Part shown: piece after piece, positions 12,603 through 24,800 of the stretch | How the letters are laid out: each line of letters starts with the position of its first letter | How positions within the stretch are numbered: the first letter of the stretch is position 1 | Source: Acanthamoeba castellanii str. Neff | Taxonomy: Eukaryota > Discosea > Longamoebia > Acanthamoebidae | Direction of reading: 5' to 3' | NCBI RefSeq assembly: GCF_000313135.1 | Contig: NW_004457343.1 | Location: 345,321 to 409,320 of the forward strand | DNA: 64,000 nt | The notes under the pieces: model-generated | Told to the model about the DNA's origin: nothing | The model's input: the letters and a program-made list of their open reading frames with translations, nothing else | The model's database searches: none | Made by a program: the position numbers and the translations under genes

Positions 12603-13417
12603 ATGGCTCGACCCTCACTTCTTATCTTCGTTACGATGATGGTGGCCTTCACCACCATCGCCCTGGTCTGCGCCCAGACACAGAACGTGCGTTGGGCCAG
12701 ACCTGGCGGCTGCGACCCGGCCATCTGCGGCCCGACCTGTAATGGCAGCTTCGAGTGCCCGCTGCCCACAATCCAGGCCGCCGTCAATGCTCTGGGACCC
12801 GGCGGCGGACAGGTCTCGCTCTTCGCCGGCACCTACCAAGGCGCCGGCAACTCCAACATCAGGCTTGCCAACGGCCAATTCACTATCAAGTACGCACACA
12901 ATCGCACGACACGCACCACCGCACACGCACACACGCACACGATATTGAACAATGTGTGGGCTCCAGCGCTGGGCAGGGCATTCAGTCGGCGACGATCGAC
13001 TGCGGCGGCAACCCCGGGTTCAGCGTCGAGAACGGCAACTTCGATTTCATCGGCCTCGTGGTCCAGAACTGCCAGCGGCCCGGTGGCAACGGCGGCGCCT
13101 TCTCCGCGCGCTTCGCCACCATCACGCTCGACACCCTGCGGGTGACCAACAACGCAGCGGCCCGAGGCGGCGGGCTCTATCTCGAGAGCGGCAGCGGCTT
13201 CTCGTTCCGCAGCTTCATCGTCAACAACACGGCGACCGACGTGGGCGGCGGCATCTTCGTCACGGGCGCCTCGTTCAGCGTGGTCGAGTCCAACGTGACC
13301 GACAACCAGCCGGACGACATCGCCTGCGCCAACGGCTCGGTCCAGGAGTTCCGCCCCATCGCCACGGGCGAGGTCACCTGCCTGCCCGGCTGCGGCTCCG
13401 CCCTCTGCCCGGCCTAA
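12603..13417 (+). CDS. Secreted right-handed beta-helix (polymorphic-repeat-like) protein
   Basis: Two exons joined across an intron of about 80-90 bp rich in CACACG repeats (about 12892-12978). The N-terminus is a signal peptide (MARPSLLIFVTMMVAF, then a cut near ALVCAQ). Next come a Cys-rich segment 'GGCDPAICGPTC', a 'PTIQAAVNALGPGGGQV' motif typical of the start of pectin-lyase-like beta-helices, and coils with 'NNAAARGGGLYLES' and 'NNTATDVGGGIFVTG', the GG(G)I/L-x-N pattern of polymorphic outer-membrane-protein and right-handed helix repeats. It ends with a Cys-rich tail. The product is probably a small extracellular or surface protein of about 240 residues. No enzymatic residues can be assigned and the ligand is unknown. 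Confidence 0.75.
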
Positions 13418-13523
13418 CCACTTGGCCGAGTCTCCACCGCCTTCAGCAGTTGCAATGCAACAGTCGCACCCTCCTTGTCAATAAACACGCAGCAAACGAA
13501 GTCGCGTGTTCGTAGCATCAGAG

Positions 13524-15828
13524 TCAAGCGAACTGATGGACGATGACCGTCCAGTCGGCCGAACCGGTTATGAGGCTCGTGTTGTCTAGGTACACGGCGG
13601 TCACCCTGCGTGTGGGGTGGAGAATGAGAGCCTGGCCAACCAACTTGGTTGACCCATCAAAACAGTGAATGAATGCGAACCCGTTCATGTGGTCCTTGAA
13701 CAAGCCGATGCACTCCCCTGGCATCGAACAAAGAAGAAGACTTGGCGTGTAAGTGTTGAGGGTCGCTCAAGAGGGATTGGGAATGGTGTGAGCTTACCGG
13801 ACTGTACGTCCCACAGCCTGGTGACTGAGTCTCGGCTGCTCGAGGCCACCCGCCCATAGTCGCCTGCTACCGCCTGAACCTACCAGAATCCAAGGCTTTG
13901 TATCATGGTACTGTTTGGGGTAGCAGCAAGACGGGTCGTAGTAGTACCGCTCCATTGTGCCCGGTGAGCGTGTGCGACGGCTCCCAACTCCTGTCGCCTA
14001 TTCGCTTCCACAATCGCGCCGTCTTGTCCCTTACAATCACACACACGACACACACACGACACACACACGACACACACGACACACGACACACACGACACAC
14101 GACACACACGACGCACACGACACACATGATACAAATGATCTCCTGTGACTCACAGAACTCGATATGCCAACGCGGACCACGGCGTGGTACCTGGAGCCAG
14201 ACAGTAAGTAGCCGTCTTGCACCTGGAGACAACTGACCGCACCGGTGTGCCCGTGCAAGGGCTGCAGGTGTACTCCTCTCTGCAAGTCGTACACATGTAT
14301 CACACCATCTTGCCCTCTGGCACACGTTCAATGTCCGTCAGCGAGCCGTGTGCTGTGGTGTGTGTGTGTGTGTGTGTGTGTTATGTTTGTGCGTGTGTGG
14401 TGAGTTTTATGTACCCGGCCACGGCAATGGACTGGTCCTCGGCCACGTCGAAGCACGTCATCGAGCTTCGGGTGGGGCTCTCGATCCTGAATCGCAGCTG
14501 GCCCTGCGCTGTCCACACGCTCACGCTACCATCCGCATGGCCGCACGCCACCGACAGGTCGGCGTCGCTGTTGGTGTGGAATGTCATGAATGGTTGGTTG
14601 GTTGGTTGGTTACAGGGCAGTTCACTCGGCCAGGAGGACCGTTACGGTACCCAGAGCGATAGAGTTCGATGAACTTGACGACGAGCCCATCAATTTGGTC
14701 CTCTTCTGCATCGGCGTCAACGCGGTGGCGGTGGTGGTGCGACGTCGTAGGCCACGTCTGCTCGGAGTGGCTGCCGCTCGAATCGTGAAACACGACGAGC
14801 GTCACATTGTGCCCCCGACCGACGGCGATGTTGAGCCGTTTGTCACGCCCGCGTCGAAAGCCGGACAGACACGTTGCTGTGCGGCACGCGAATGCAGAAT
14901 GAGATGCAAAAGTGACTGACTGACCTACGAATGTAGGGCTTACGTACCACCAAGCACGGGGACGGCCGAAATGGAGTGGGTGGCGTGGGCGAGGTCCCAT
15001 AGGTCCAGCGATCGTTCCCCGAGCACCGCCAGAAGCCCAGACGACTCGTCTACACGGGCACACGCAACTGGGGGGGACACGCACCGCACGCATCACCGCA
15101 CACGCACGCACGCACGCACCGCACACGCACAAGAGAGTGGTGAGGTGCAGAACTGGACAATGCAATGGGAAGAGGGCTGCTACTGGTCTCTGGCCCCGGC
15201 AGGATCGAGCACATGTGCCGCCCGCTGGCCATGTCCCAGGTCAGCACCTCGAGCTCCGTCACCGTCACCAGCGCTCTCGGCCCGCCGGCCTTTACTGCGG
15301 TGCAGGCTTCCGCTGAGTTGTGCTGTGTGCTGTGTGTTGTGTGTTGTGTGTTGTGCGCTGTATTGTACCAGTTATGGGGTGCACCGAGAGCACCGGGCTG
15401 TTGGCCCCCTCGAGGATGAAGCGCGATGTGTAGCGACCGCTGCGCCACCTCTCCTTGAGTGCGCACCGCTGGCGATAGTACGCTCGCCACTCGCCCGCCG
15501 CCTTGCGACAGACGAACGTCAACAACAGAGCGCCTCTCAAGAAGAAGGTGGTGGTAGTGGTACCACGCGGGGTGCGGGGGCGATCCACTCGGGGAGATAG
15601 CGGAGGGCGCGCTGCCGCCACAGGAAGTCGTCGCCGGCGGCCGACTGCGCCAACGAACAGGTCTGCTCAAAGCGGAGCACGTCCTCGTCGTCCACGTAGA
15701 GCAACACCAGGCCCACCACCTACACACAACAAATTGATGCAGAAATGATAAAGATATGATAAAGATTGTAGCAGCGACTGGCGAGTGCAGGTGGTACGAA
15801 CCTCTCTGGGCAGGCTCAGCAGCTGCAT
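13524..15828 (-). CDS. F-box/WD40-repeat protein
   Basis: Predicted substrate adaptor of an SCF ubiquitin ligase. The first exon gives 'MQLLSLPREV' and splices to 'VGLVLLYVDDEDVLRFEQTC', together an F-box at the extreme N-terminus. Then comes a basic linker ('WRAYYRQRCALKERW'). WD repeats follow: 'TAVYLDNTSLITGSADWT' in the last exon, 'ACGHADGSVSVWTAQG', 'LHGHTGAVSCLQVQDGYLLSGS' and 'LTGHNGAV'. Exons are separated by introns almost wholly made of CACACGACAC or GT repeats (14035-14130, about 14350-14400). It overlaps neither neighbour and converges on the beta-helix gene with a gap of about 105 bp. The substrate cannot be inferred. Confidence 0.8.
14035..14130. repeat. Intronic CACACGACAC-type simple repeat
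   Basis: About 95 bp of irregular CACACGA and CACGACA units within an intron of the F-box/WD40 gene. It is a microsatellite-like tract, not a CRISPR: there are no unique spacers. Confidence 0.85.
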
Positions 15829-15908
15829 CTTCGCACAACGCCACAATCACGAGATTAGCCATCCAGATTTCTTTTTTGATTAATTGCTTTATTTTTATCT
15901 TTTCTTAC

Positions 15909-18900
15909 TCAGGCTGAGGTGGAGGACGAAGAGGAAGAAGATGAAGACGAGGAAGATGAAGAGGCGGATGCATCGACAACAGGGTCGGATGTGGCTACGA
16001 TGGGAGCGGGAGTGGTGATGGCGGCGTCGAAGGTGGGCGAGTTGATGCGCTCGAGAAGGACGACGAGCTCGCAGTGTTCGGTGTGCGGAAACATGTCCAC
16101 GGCGATGGCCTGCACCGGGCGGAAGGGCGTGCCCATCATCGTCTTCGACTCGGAACGACACAGACTGCAGCAGATGAAGAAGACGACGACGACGACGACG
16201 ATGAAGAGAGAGTTGGGTGAGTGGTGGGGGAGGTGAGAAGGTTGGTGGTTGGAAGGTGAGCCGTACTGTGCGAGGTCGACGGGCAAGACCTTCTGGTTGC
16301 ACGAGACGTAGACGAGGCGTTGCAGTCTCTCGCACTTCCTCACGGCCTTCAACACGTCGGCATCTGACAAGATGAACGAAACGTCAGTGAAGGCGATGAC
16401 GTGTGCAACACAACACATCATCTTGTTGTTGTCCAGAAGGAGTGAAAGGTGAAAGAGTGAAGGAGAAGAGTGTCTGCGTACGTGCGCCGGCGCGAGGCGG
16501 GTCGAGTACAGCGACTGAAGGGAACTCCCGGTACCGCTCGAGGAGATCGGGCAACACGTCTTCCGCCTTCCCCGCAAAGAAGTGCGCATTCGTGATGCCT
16601 AGGGGCACGGGGCGTTTGACGCGTCGTTAGCACCACTTGGCTCGATCCACACGACGACACACGATGGCGACACACGGTAGTGGTATGGGGGGGGGAAGAT
16701 TGAATACCGTTGAGCTTAGCGTTGGCCTCGGCGTCCTCGATCGCCGAGGGCACAATATCCACACCCACCACCTGATCGTTTTCAGGGTTACTTACAGGAA
16801 ACTGAGTAGAGTAAAAAGAGGGGTGGGATTGAACCTCCTTGGCGCGCGACGCGAGCGACAAGCCGATGGTGCCCGTGCCGCAGCAGATGTCAAACAGGAC
16901 TGAATCCTTGGTCGCCGCCACCCAATCACCCACCACCTTGTACAGAGCTTCGGCGCCGCTGGTGTTCACTTGGAAGAAAGACGACGGCGAAATTCGGAAC
17001 CTGAGCAGCACGTGGTGGGTGGGTGGGTGGGGGCGTAAGTCGGCAATCGCCACGTAGGAAAGAAAGAGAAAGTAGAGGGAGGTGTACTTGAGGTCGAACA
17101 ACGTCTCGTAGATGTAGGGCTGCCCCCACAAAAGCTCCGTCTCTTGGTCATCGGGAGCTGACACACCACACACACACACACACACACACACGACACAACA
17201 ACACACAACAACACACACACACAACACAACACAACACACACGATCAAATAGGCGATTAAGCATAAACATATGTGTGTGCCGTGCGTGCCGTGTGTGATCG
17301 AGTACCTCGGTTGGAGACGCCGCTGTATGACTGCAGGTAGAGGGAGGAGATGGGCGGGTTGGTGGACGCCTTGGCGTGCTCGATGAGGCTCGTCTTCACC
17401 GCCTGCAATTCGTCCGCGGACACGGCATCGCCGTTCACCTGAATCGCCAGCATGACTGCGCAGTCCACAATAAAACGCGACAATTTGTGAGCACGCCAGC
17501 TTGTTCGCCGCCAAACACGAACAGAATGTAACGTGATGCAATCAAGATGCTACGCAACCTTCGCCGGCCCGGGTGGTACGCACAACAGCCTCTCGCCTGG
17601 AGCGATACAAAGCAATGTGAGCGTACGAAGTGTTGCACTGCGCGAGTGGCTGGCGCTGTGTACCAGAAGCCGGTGTGTCCGAGTTTCTCGTAGGGCGGGT
17701 GCGGAGAGGACTCGATGAACTGCTGCAGAAGGTTGCGGGCGGCTTTGGCCTCCTTGGGCAGGTTGCGGCATTCCGAGGGGTCGGCCACCGACGTCTGGTG
17801 GTCCTCCGTGCGGCCCAGCGCAAAGCCGATGCAAGGTCGGCCTGCAGCCCCACATCCACAGTTAAGGTGGCGCTCATAGTTAAGATGGCGGTGAGCGGTG
17901 TGCGTGGTGGTTGGTGCTGCGCACCTGCAACGTCGCGCCCGATGGTGAAGGTGTTCTTGTTGCGGTAGCCATCGCGCTGAGACTCCTCGGCCTGGATGAA
18001 GAGCTTGAAGGAGCAGCACTGAGACGTGGTCTTGGCCTGCGCGATCCAGCGCGGCAGATCGTAAGCTGACTTCTTGCGAATCTCCTTCTGCACCGCCTTG
18101 AGCTTCTTAAGGACCACGTTGCGCTTCTTCCTCACCTGATGATGGTTGTGGTGTGACGGGTGAGCCAAGTCAACTACTCTCGTGGACGTTGCCAAGGCAC
18201 GCGAGCGCGGGCATACCTGATCGGAGTAGTCCAGCCGCCACATGGGCGTGACGATGTCGTTGATGTCCTTGGGCGGCTCCTCCGCCTTTCCCGCTGTCTT
18301 CTGTCGCTTCTCGACGGGCTTGTCTTCAAGCTCGATCTCGCCTCCGGCACGCTTCGCTACCTTGGCCCGGATGGTGCTGCCACGCACGGTGGCGCCATCC
18401 AACTTGGCGATCGCATCATCCATCGCCGCCTTGGTCTGTGACGTATGTTGCGTGTGCGCCGTGTGTGCCATGTCGTGTGTTGTGTCGCATGAGCGCTGTC
18501 AGTCAGTTGATGCAACCAGCAAGTCGTGATGGCGAAGGTGCGCGTACGGCAAAGCTGATCTTGGCAAAGCGCTGGGCGGTGATCTTGCGTGTGCTGATGA
18601 AGTCGACGCCCTTCTGCCGTAGGAACTTCTCCCATCGCTTCTGCTCGACAAAGGTCGGCACGCCGGCGCACACCACGTCGAGCCCGTCCTCGCCAGACGC
18701 GTCGAGAGCAGCAGCTGCTTCGGCGTCCTCCTCTGCCACTACTGTAGCCATCTCCAACTCGACCGGCGCCGCTTGCTCCGATGCGGCCGTGCTCTCTGTG
18801 AGTGGCGATTGAAAACCATCTAATGATGGTTTAAAAATGCAAATTTGCATCCTTAATTGAAAGATGAGCCGAGCTGGTACCGGTTGGCTTTGTGTCCTCC

Positions 18901-18944
18901 TGCATTGCCACTACTTCTTCTTGCCTTGCCTCGGGCTGCTCCAT
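15909..18944 (-). CDS. TRMT2A: tRNA (uracil-5-)-methyltransferase TRMT2A homologue
   Basis: SAM-dependent m5U methyltransferase of the RlmD/TrmA (COG2265) family, expected to modify U54 of tRNA. N-terminal exons (18944 down to about 18350) encode an RRM-like region ('KFLRQKGVDFISTRKITAQRF', then 'AKLDGATVRGSTIRAKVA'). The catalytic part has 'NKNTFTIGRDV', 'RPCIGFALGR', 'FRISPSSFFQVN', 'LFDICCGTGTIGLSLA' (SAM motif I), 'VAVLDPPRAG' and 'LVYVSCNQKVLPVDL' with the nucleophilic Cys. It ends in an unusual poly-Ser tail of more than ten residues after a Pro/Val-rich stretch. The start at 18944 (MEQPEARQEEV) needs a short first intron; 18850 is a fallback. About nine introns. Confidence 0.92.
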
Positions 18945-19132
18945 CTCGTACGATTCGGAAGCGCAAGATTGGAGGCCAGGAAAAAGAGAAATGAAAAAGA
19001 GATTTCTCTTTTGAACTCCAAACAGGCTGGGCAGATCTAATCCAATTCATAGAAGCAACTGCAGTAGAAGTCTGGACAAGAGGGAAGGAGGACAATAACG
19101 AAAAAAAGAAGAAGAGTGGTGCGTGGTGCAAG

Positions 19133-22100
19133 ATGAACGTAATTCAGGCGGTTCAAGATTATGTGAGCAAAATGGTAGAGAGCGTGCCGGGCATGAAGGT
19201 GCTCATCATGGACAAAGAAACGGTACCCCTCCCTGCACACTACACCTATGCCGATTTTGTGTGCCTAAAAGCTGTTGATTGGGGCGCACCTCTGGCCTTC
19301 TAGACTGGCATCGTCAGTTTGGTGTACTCGCAGTCACAGATTCTACAAAAGGAGGTCTACCTCTTTGAGCGCATAGATGCCGAGGGACGCGAGCTCATGG
19401 CCCACCTCAAGGTCTGTGCCCTCCTCCCCTCACCAGTCGACCCCCAGTCACCAGACAGCTCACTCGTTGTCCTTTCATCTTTCTCCTTATCGACGTATGG
19501 TGCAGGCCATCTGCTTCCTGCGCCCGACGGCAGAGAACGTCCAGGCCCTGTGCCGTGAGCTCAGGAAGCCCAAATACGGCGAATACCACCTCTGTACTTC
19601 TCCACCTCTGTTAGCCTCTCGTTGTGTGTGCGTGTCGTGTCGTGTCGTGTCGTGTGTGATCATTGTGCGCACACATCATCGTCACGCATTATGTGAGTGA
19701 CTGACTTCTTGCGTCCCGCTCGTTCTGCTCAACAGTCTTCTCGAACATTATGCCGAGCCACTTCCTCGAGGAGCTGGCCGAAGCGGACGAGCACGAAGTC
19801 GTCCAGCAAGTGCAGGTACAGGCAGTGGGCACACCGACACTGTGGGACTCACCCGCTCGTATTGGACGCGTCTCTAACTCGCGTGGTGCCTGTTGGATCG
19901 CAGGAGTTCTACGCCGATTTTTACGCACTCAACCCTGGCCTGTTTTCGCTCAACATCGAGACCTTCATTGGTAGAGTGTCACCTCTGTATCCCCGCACAC
20001 GCACACGCACACGCACACGCGCTGACCCCTATCTTTGCACTTGGCGCCGGTGCCTACAGGTCTTGAGACACCGCAGCTCAGAGAGGTCATCGAGAGAACG
20101 AGCGACGGGTGCGCATCCACCACACGGTCTTCCGTCTTGATTTTTTGCTGAACGTTCACTCGCCCTATGACACATACTTACGGCGACCCCACCTTAGACT
20201 CGCGTCGGTGCTGCTGGCGTTCAAGCGGAAGCCGGTCATCCGGTGCGCACGCAACTCGGAGATCGGTCAACGCGTGGCCCAGGATATCACAGTACGGTCA
20301 GCCCGGGTTAATGATTATAATTGATTATTAGTATTTTATTATTCTTTCTTTGTTTTACTGTCACATGGTTATAGTATGAAATTTTTATGCAGCTTGATGA
20401 TTGGAAGAGGTTTATCTGATGACGCCCTGGTTGGCGAGTGCAGAAGCGCATGACCCAGGAGAAGAGCCTGTTCGACTTCAGGCGCACGGAAACGGCGCCC
20501 CTCCTGATTATCCTCGATCGGTACCTTTACGGTTGTGCCGTGTGCCGTGTGCCGTGTGCCGTGTGCCGTGTGCCGTGTGCCGTGTGCCGTGTGCCGTGTG
20601 CCGTGTGCCGTGTGCCGTGTGCCGTGTGCGACTATCGGGCTGGAAAGAGCGTCGGATACTCACACGCGTCGCGCTCCTGCGCAGTCGTAACGATCCCGTG
20701 TCGCCGCTGCTTCACCAGTGGACCTACCAAGCGATGGTCCACGAGCTGCTGGGCATCCAAAACAACAGAGTCGACCTCTCGCGCGCGCCCGGTGTGCGCA
20801 AAGAGCTCAAGGTACCTCGCATTCCCCCTTCCGCCGATCATCATTTCCCTATTTATTTATTTATCTTTATCTTTATCTTTATAATTAATTCATTTGGATT
20901 GTTCTTGGTGAGTGCAGGAAGTGGTTCTTACCACCGAGCAAGACCCGTTCTACAAGAGCAACATCTACAGCAACTTCGGCGAACTCGGCGTCAACATCAA
21001 GCACGTACGTGGTTCACACACTTTGTCTGTTTTCTTCTGAATTGAACCCACGTTGTGACTCCTCTCATTCTGTGCTCAGCTCGTTGATGAGTTCCAGACC
21101 AAGACCAAGTCGAACCAGAACATTCAGAGCATCGGTACGTACACGTCATCTTGACATATATTACTCACATATGTCTATACTTTATTTATTTCTTTATATA
21201 TGAACTACGCACCTCACACTCCAAGCTTGGTCGCCCGATACACGCACACAGCCGACATGAAGCGCTTCGTGGAGGAGTACCCCGAGTTCCGGAAGCTGTC
21301 GGGCAACGTGTCCAAGCACGTGGCCGTCATGTCGGAGCTCTCGCGCCTGGTGGACCACCGGAACCTCCTCAACGTCTCCGAGACCGAACAGGAGCTCGCC
21401 TGCCGGCAGGACCACTCCGGCGCTGTCAAGGTGAGCACCTGCCCATCCACAGGTCTATGCACCTCGGATCGTGTGGCGGCGCTGACCACACACACACACA
21501 TACACACACATATATATACACACACACAACGCCTCTGCTTCTTCACGTGCAGCGAGTCAAAGCGATGCTGGAGCAGACCCAGCCCGAGTTGGACCCGCAC
21601 GACATCCTCAAGGCCGTGCTCCTCTACACGCTACGGTAGCTCTTTCTTCTTCTTCTTCTTCGTGCGTGTTCAACATTTTTTAATTACTATTATTCATTTT
21701 GTGCGCCATACACGGTGTAGGTACGAGAACACGTCGGGCAACAAGGTCGACGACTACATCGAGAAGATGTTTTCCATCGGTTTCGATCAGGAGCACATTG
21801 GCGTACGTGCTCCTTTCCAGCGACGGTTAAATGCGCGCAGCAATTTGCTCACCTGCGGCGGAACGGCAACACACGACACACACACAACACACACACACAC
21901 AGTTGATCTCGGCCATCCGCATGTACGCCGGGGCGTCGGTCCGCCTGGGGGATCTCTTCGAGAACAAGTCCTTCATCAAGATGGCCCGCTCCACCATCAC
22001 CCGAGGTCTCAAGGTGCCTTGTGGCCCTCACTCACCACTCTGTGACACCCATCGCTCTTTACTAAACACAACGACACACAACGACACACAACGGCACACA

Positions 22101-22543
22101 ACGACACACAACACAACAGGGCGTGGATAACATCTACACGGAGCACTCGCCCATGATCCGTAACATTCTGCAGCAGGTGAGATTTTACGCATTTTTGTCT
22201 TATGAATGGTTCTTAAGGTGGCGTGCCACGTCTGACGCTTTTCCGCCGGGCCTTGGTGCACCAGGTTCTCGAGGGGAGTCTGCCCGAAGACGACTACCCC
22301 TTCGTCAGCGGCGCGCCCAGCAGGGAGAGGCCGCAGGAGATCTTCGTCTTCGTGATGGGCGGCGCCACCTACGAGGAGGCCCTCGCCGTCCACCAGCTCG
22401 CGGGCGAAACCAACGCCCGGATCCTCCTGGGCGCCTCCACCATCCACAACTCGGGCAGCTTCATCGACGAGCTGCTTAGGGTACGCCGCGCCGCCACCGG
22501 CAGCACCGGGAGCTCACGCAGGCGCGCCGGCTCTGGCGCCTAA
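19133..22543 (+). CDS. VPS45: VPS45, Sec1/Munc18-family SNARE regulator
   Basis: SM protein that binds the syntaxin-type SNARE of the TGN/endosome and promotes vesicle fusion. The start '[15 protein letters not shown]' is typical of Vps45. Further diagnostic segments, each in its own exon, are '[11 protein letters not shown]', 'YLFERID', '[11 protein letters not shown]', 'YYFSNIM'-like text, 'FSLNI', 'PLLIILDR' joined to '[24 protein letters not shown]', '[17 protein letters not shown]', '[13 protein letters not shown]' and '[16 protein letters not shown]'. About 15 exons spread over 3.4 kb; the intron after 'LLIILDR' contains a heptamer repeat. The C-terminus after 'IDELLR' is a short Arg/Gly/Ser tail that is not conserved in the family. 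A close single-copy housekeeping match. Confidence 0.95.
20534..20629. repeat. GTGTGCC heptamer tandem repeat in a VPS45 intron
   Basis: About 13-14 near-perfect head-to-tail copies of the 7-mer GTGTGCC fill the intron between the exons encoding PLLIILDR and RNDPVSPLL. Donor GTACC and acceptor CGCAG flank it, so it is spliced out. Confidence 0.95.
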
Positions 22544-22754
22544 CTGGCGAGCCCTCGATGGTCTGCACAACACACCGCAAACAGCACTGGCCTGGCCCAG
22601 CGCGTTTTGCGCTGTCATGTCTTCGCGAAGGCCCAGAAAGAAGAAACGCTTTGCGGGGGAATCAGGGCTTGACCTGTTGTTGTAGTTGTGCGAATTATGT
22701 ACACCAGAGGGGGGGGGCTGCTGCATCGTAGACACGAGTCCCTCAACGTCTGTC

Positions 22755-23294
22755 TCACACGATGGAGGAGTCCTTGTTGGTTGGGTCGTAATCGTGCTGA
22801 CGGTTCGTCTCCATCTCGAACTTGGGCTTCACCAGCACCATCTTCCCCGCGGCGTGATCCGCAAACGCCTTCTCGATCTCGTCGTACGTGTTCATCACGA
22901 ACGGACCATACCTGCACACCGTAAGCAAGAAAGGAGACTGAGCAAGCTGTGCGTGTGCGTGGTGTGTTGTGCGTGCGTGCGTGTGTGGTGTGTGTGGTGT
23001 GTGTGCGTGGTGTGTGTGTGTGTGTGTTAACATGGCGAACCTCGCGATCGGTTCGTTGATGGGTTGGCCCGCAAGCAGAAGAAACTTGAGGTTGGATTCC
23101 GTATTGGCCACGGCTGTGAACGAGGCGGCGCCCGTCGTGTCCAAAATGAGCGCCTGGCCGGACTTGCCCGGCTGGTGCGACTTGCCGAACCGGCCCTCCC
23201 CTCGGTACACAAACACGAACGCGTTCATCTCCCTGTGTCCATCGCCAATCAAAAGATGATGTTCATCGTCAACGTCGGCCAAGCGGTGCCAGAG

Positions 23295-23365
<71 letters not shown>

Positions 23366-24346
23366 TGAAGGACAACGTACGGTGGAATGTTGTGTTTGAA
23401 CTCGGCGCCCGACTCCATGTGTACATCGAGGAGCTGGATGGGGACCTTGGTGTTGACGACGGCCTTCTGGCCAAACGCCTCGCCGGCGATGACTCGCACG
23501 ATGAACTTGTTCATGATGATCACGGGGATCTTCTCCTTGGGCACGTCCTGGTAGGCCGGATCGGCCAGCTTGAATCTCTGCGGCAGATTCACCCAAATCT
23601 ACAACACACACGCACACCACACACGCACACGCACACACACACAACGCACGCGTTAGCCATCAGCAAAGTGCGCTGAGAGTCGAACAGGAGGGCAGAACAA
23701 CACGACGTGGTGAAGAAAAGTGTGAAACGCACTTGAAAGCTTTCGATGGTGCCGCCCAGTCTCTTCATGTTGGGCGAGGGTCCTTCGTCGTGCACTACTC
23801 CGCTGCCGGCGGTGAGCCGCTGCACATCGCCCGCACGCAGAAGGCCCTTGTTGCCCATGGAATCGCGATGCTCGAGCTCGCCCTGGAGCATCACAGTCAC
23901 GGCCTCGAACCTGTTGTAGTGAAGGCCGCGAATCAGCGAACGTTCGTTCCCTGGAAGATGAAAACCTCGAGAGCACAGATGCACGTGCCCTCGATGCGGA
24001 TGCAAGGGAGCGCCGACAGCCTCGTCTGGCTTGAACGTGACCGGGCACATGTGATCGAACATAATGAAAGGATCGACTTGGGCCAAGCGATTTGTAGGGA
24101 AGGGTCTGTGGAGGCGAGAGAAATGATGAATGTTTCTTTTTAACAAAAATGTCAAAAATCATAAGGGGCCAACGTTATACCTCTCGACCGTGTAGGGTCC
24201 CTCCTGACTGACAAGAGACTGCACGATGTCCTTAACATCGCGCTCCACCTGCATAAATGGCAAGATGGAAAGGAGAATTTGTGTTGGAGTTGATTGTGAT
24301 TCAACATGGCGCCATGAGGTAGGTGCGATCCGCCACGTACCGGCAT
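22755..24346 (-). CDS. Pirin-family cupin protein (cytosolic/nuclear paralogue)
   Basis: Pirins are Fe-binding double-cupin proteins with roles as transcription cofactors or quercetinase-like enzymes. Exons read 'VERDVKDIVQSLV', 'PFPTNRLAQVDPFIMFDH', 'EAVGAPLHPHRG', then 'FEAVTVMLQGELEHRDS', '[20 protein letters not shown]', 'IWVNLPQRFKLADPAYQDV' and 'RYGPFVMNTYDEI'. The metal ligands are present: HPH, then His and Glu of VVHDE. The HPHRG/FEAV junction uses a GC donor (intron 23911-23988), proved by comparison with the second pirin, which has GT at the same place. A start at 24346 (Met-Pro-Val-Glu-Arg-Asp) gives no signal peptide but is tentative. The cupin intron at about 23294-23366 contains a GTGC repeat. 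Confidence 0.88.
23294..23366. repeat. GTGC tetranucleotide microsatellite
   Basis: About 18 tandem GTGC units within an intron of the first pirin gene. Antisense reading gives artefactual Thr-His-Ala-Arg repeats. Confidence 0.95.
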
Positions 24347-24800
24347 AGTCCTCGTCTGCGGTCCAACTGTGAATTGCGGGGAAGGCGGGCATCGAATTGG
24401 GTCCGATACAGGCGAGGCGCAAAATCGGCACGCGGATGAAGCTTGTTCCATATATCTTCTCAATCGGTAGTTCACTATCTTTCTGCACACACGGCACCAC
24501 CTCGCGAGGACTGCGCGATCGTGAACGATGGTGGTGAGATGATGATGGTCAATGGGCAGCTGGACGGCCGCCAAAAAACAAAACAAAACTCTGGGCTGCT
24601 CGGAGTAAAAGAGGGAAATTTATGGACCATTTCCGCTCTTTTCCCGCTTCCTTCCTCCACCCGCACGTTCGGCAACATTGTATTGCATATGCTCTAGTGG
24701 AACTGTGTGTAAGGGTCGCGCCCCAACGTTAAGACATATGTAGACAGCTACTATGTTGCTCAGAGTTGAATGATGTATGTTGCAAATCGGTTGATGTCCG
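24347..24800. other. Gap between pirin and glycosyltransferase-like genes
   Basis: About 450 bp between two minus-strand genes. It should contain the 3' UTR of the glycosyltransferase-like gene and the leader/promoter of the pirin. A minus-strand frame from 24586 stays open and splices in phase into the pirin exon, so the pirin could start further upstream. I see nothing else. Confidence 0.4.

Noticed and set aside
14035..14130. Regular short repeats that look like a CRISPR array
   Set aside because: Units are 7-10 bp with no unique spacers, inside a spliced intron of a eukaryotic gene.
20534..20629. Telomere-like or satellite array
   Set aside because: The unit GTGTGCC is not a known telomere repeat and the tract is confined to one intron.
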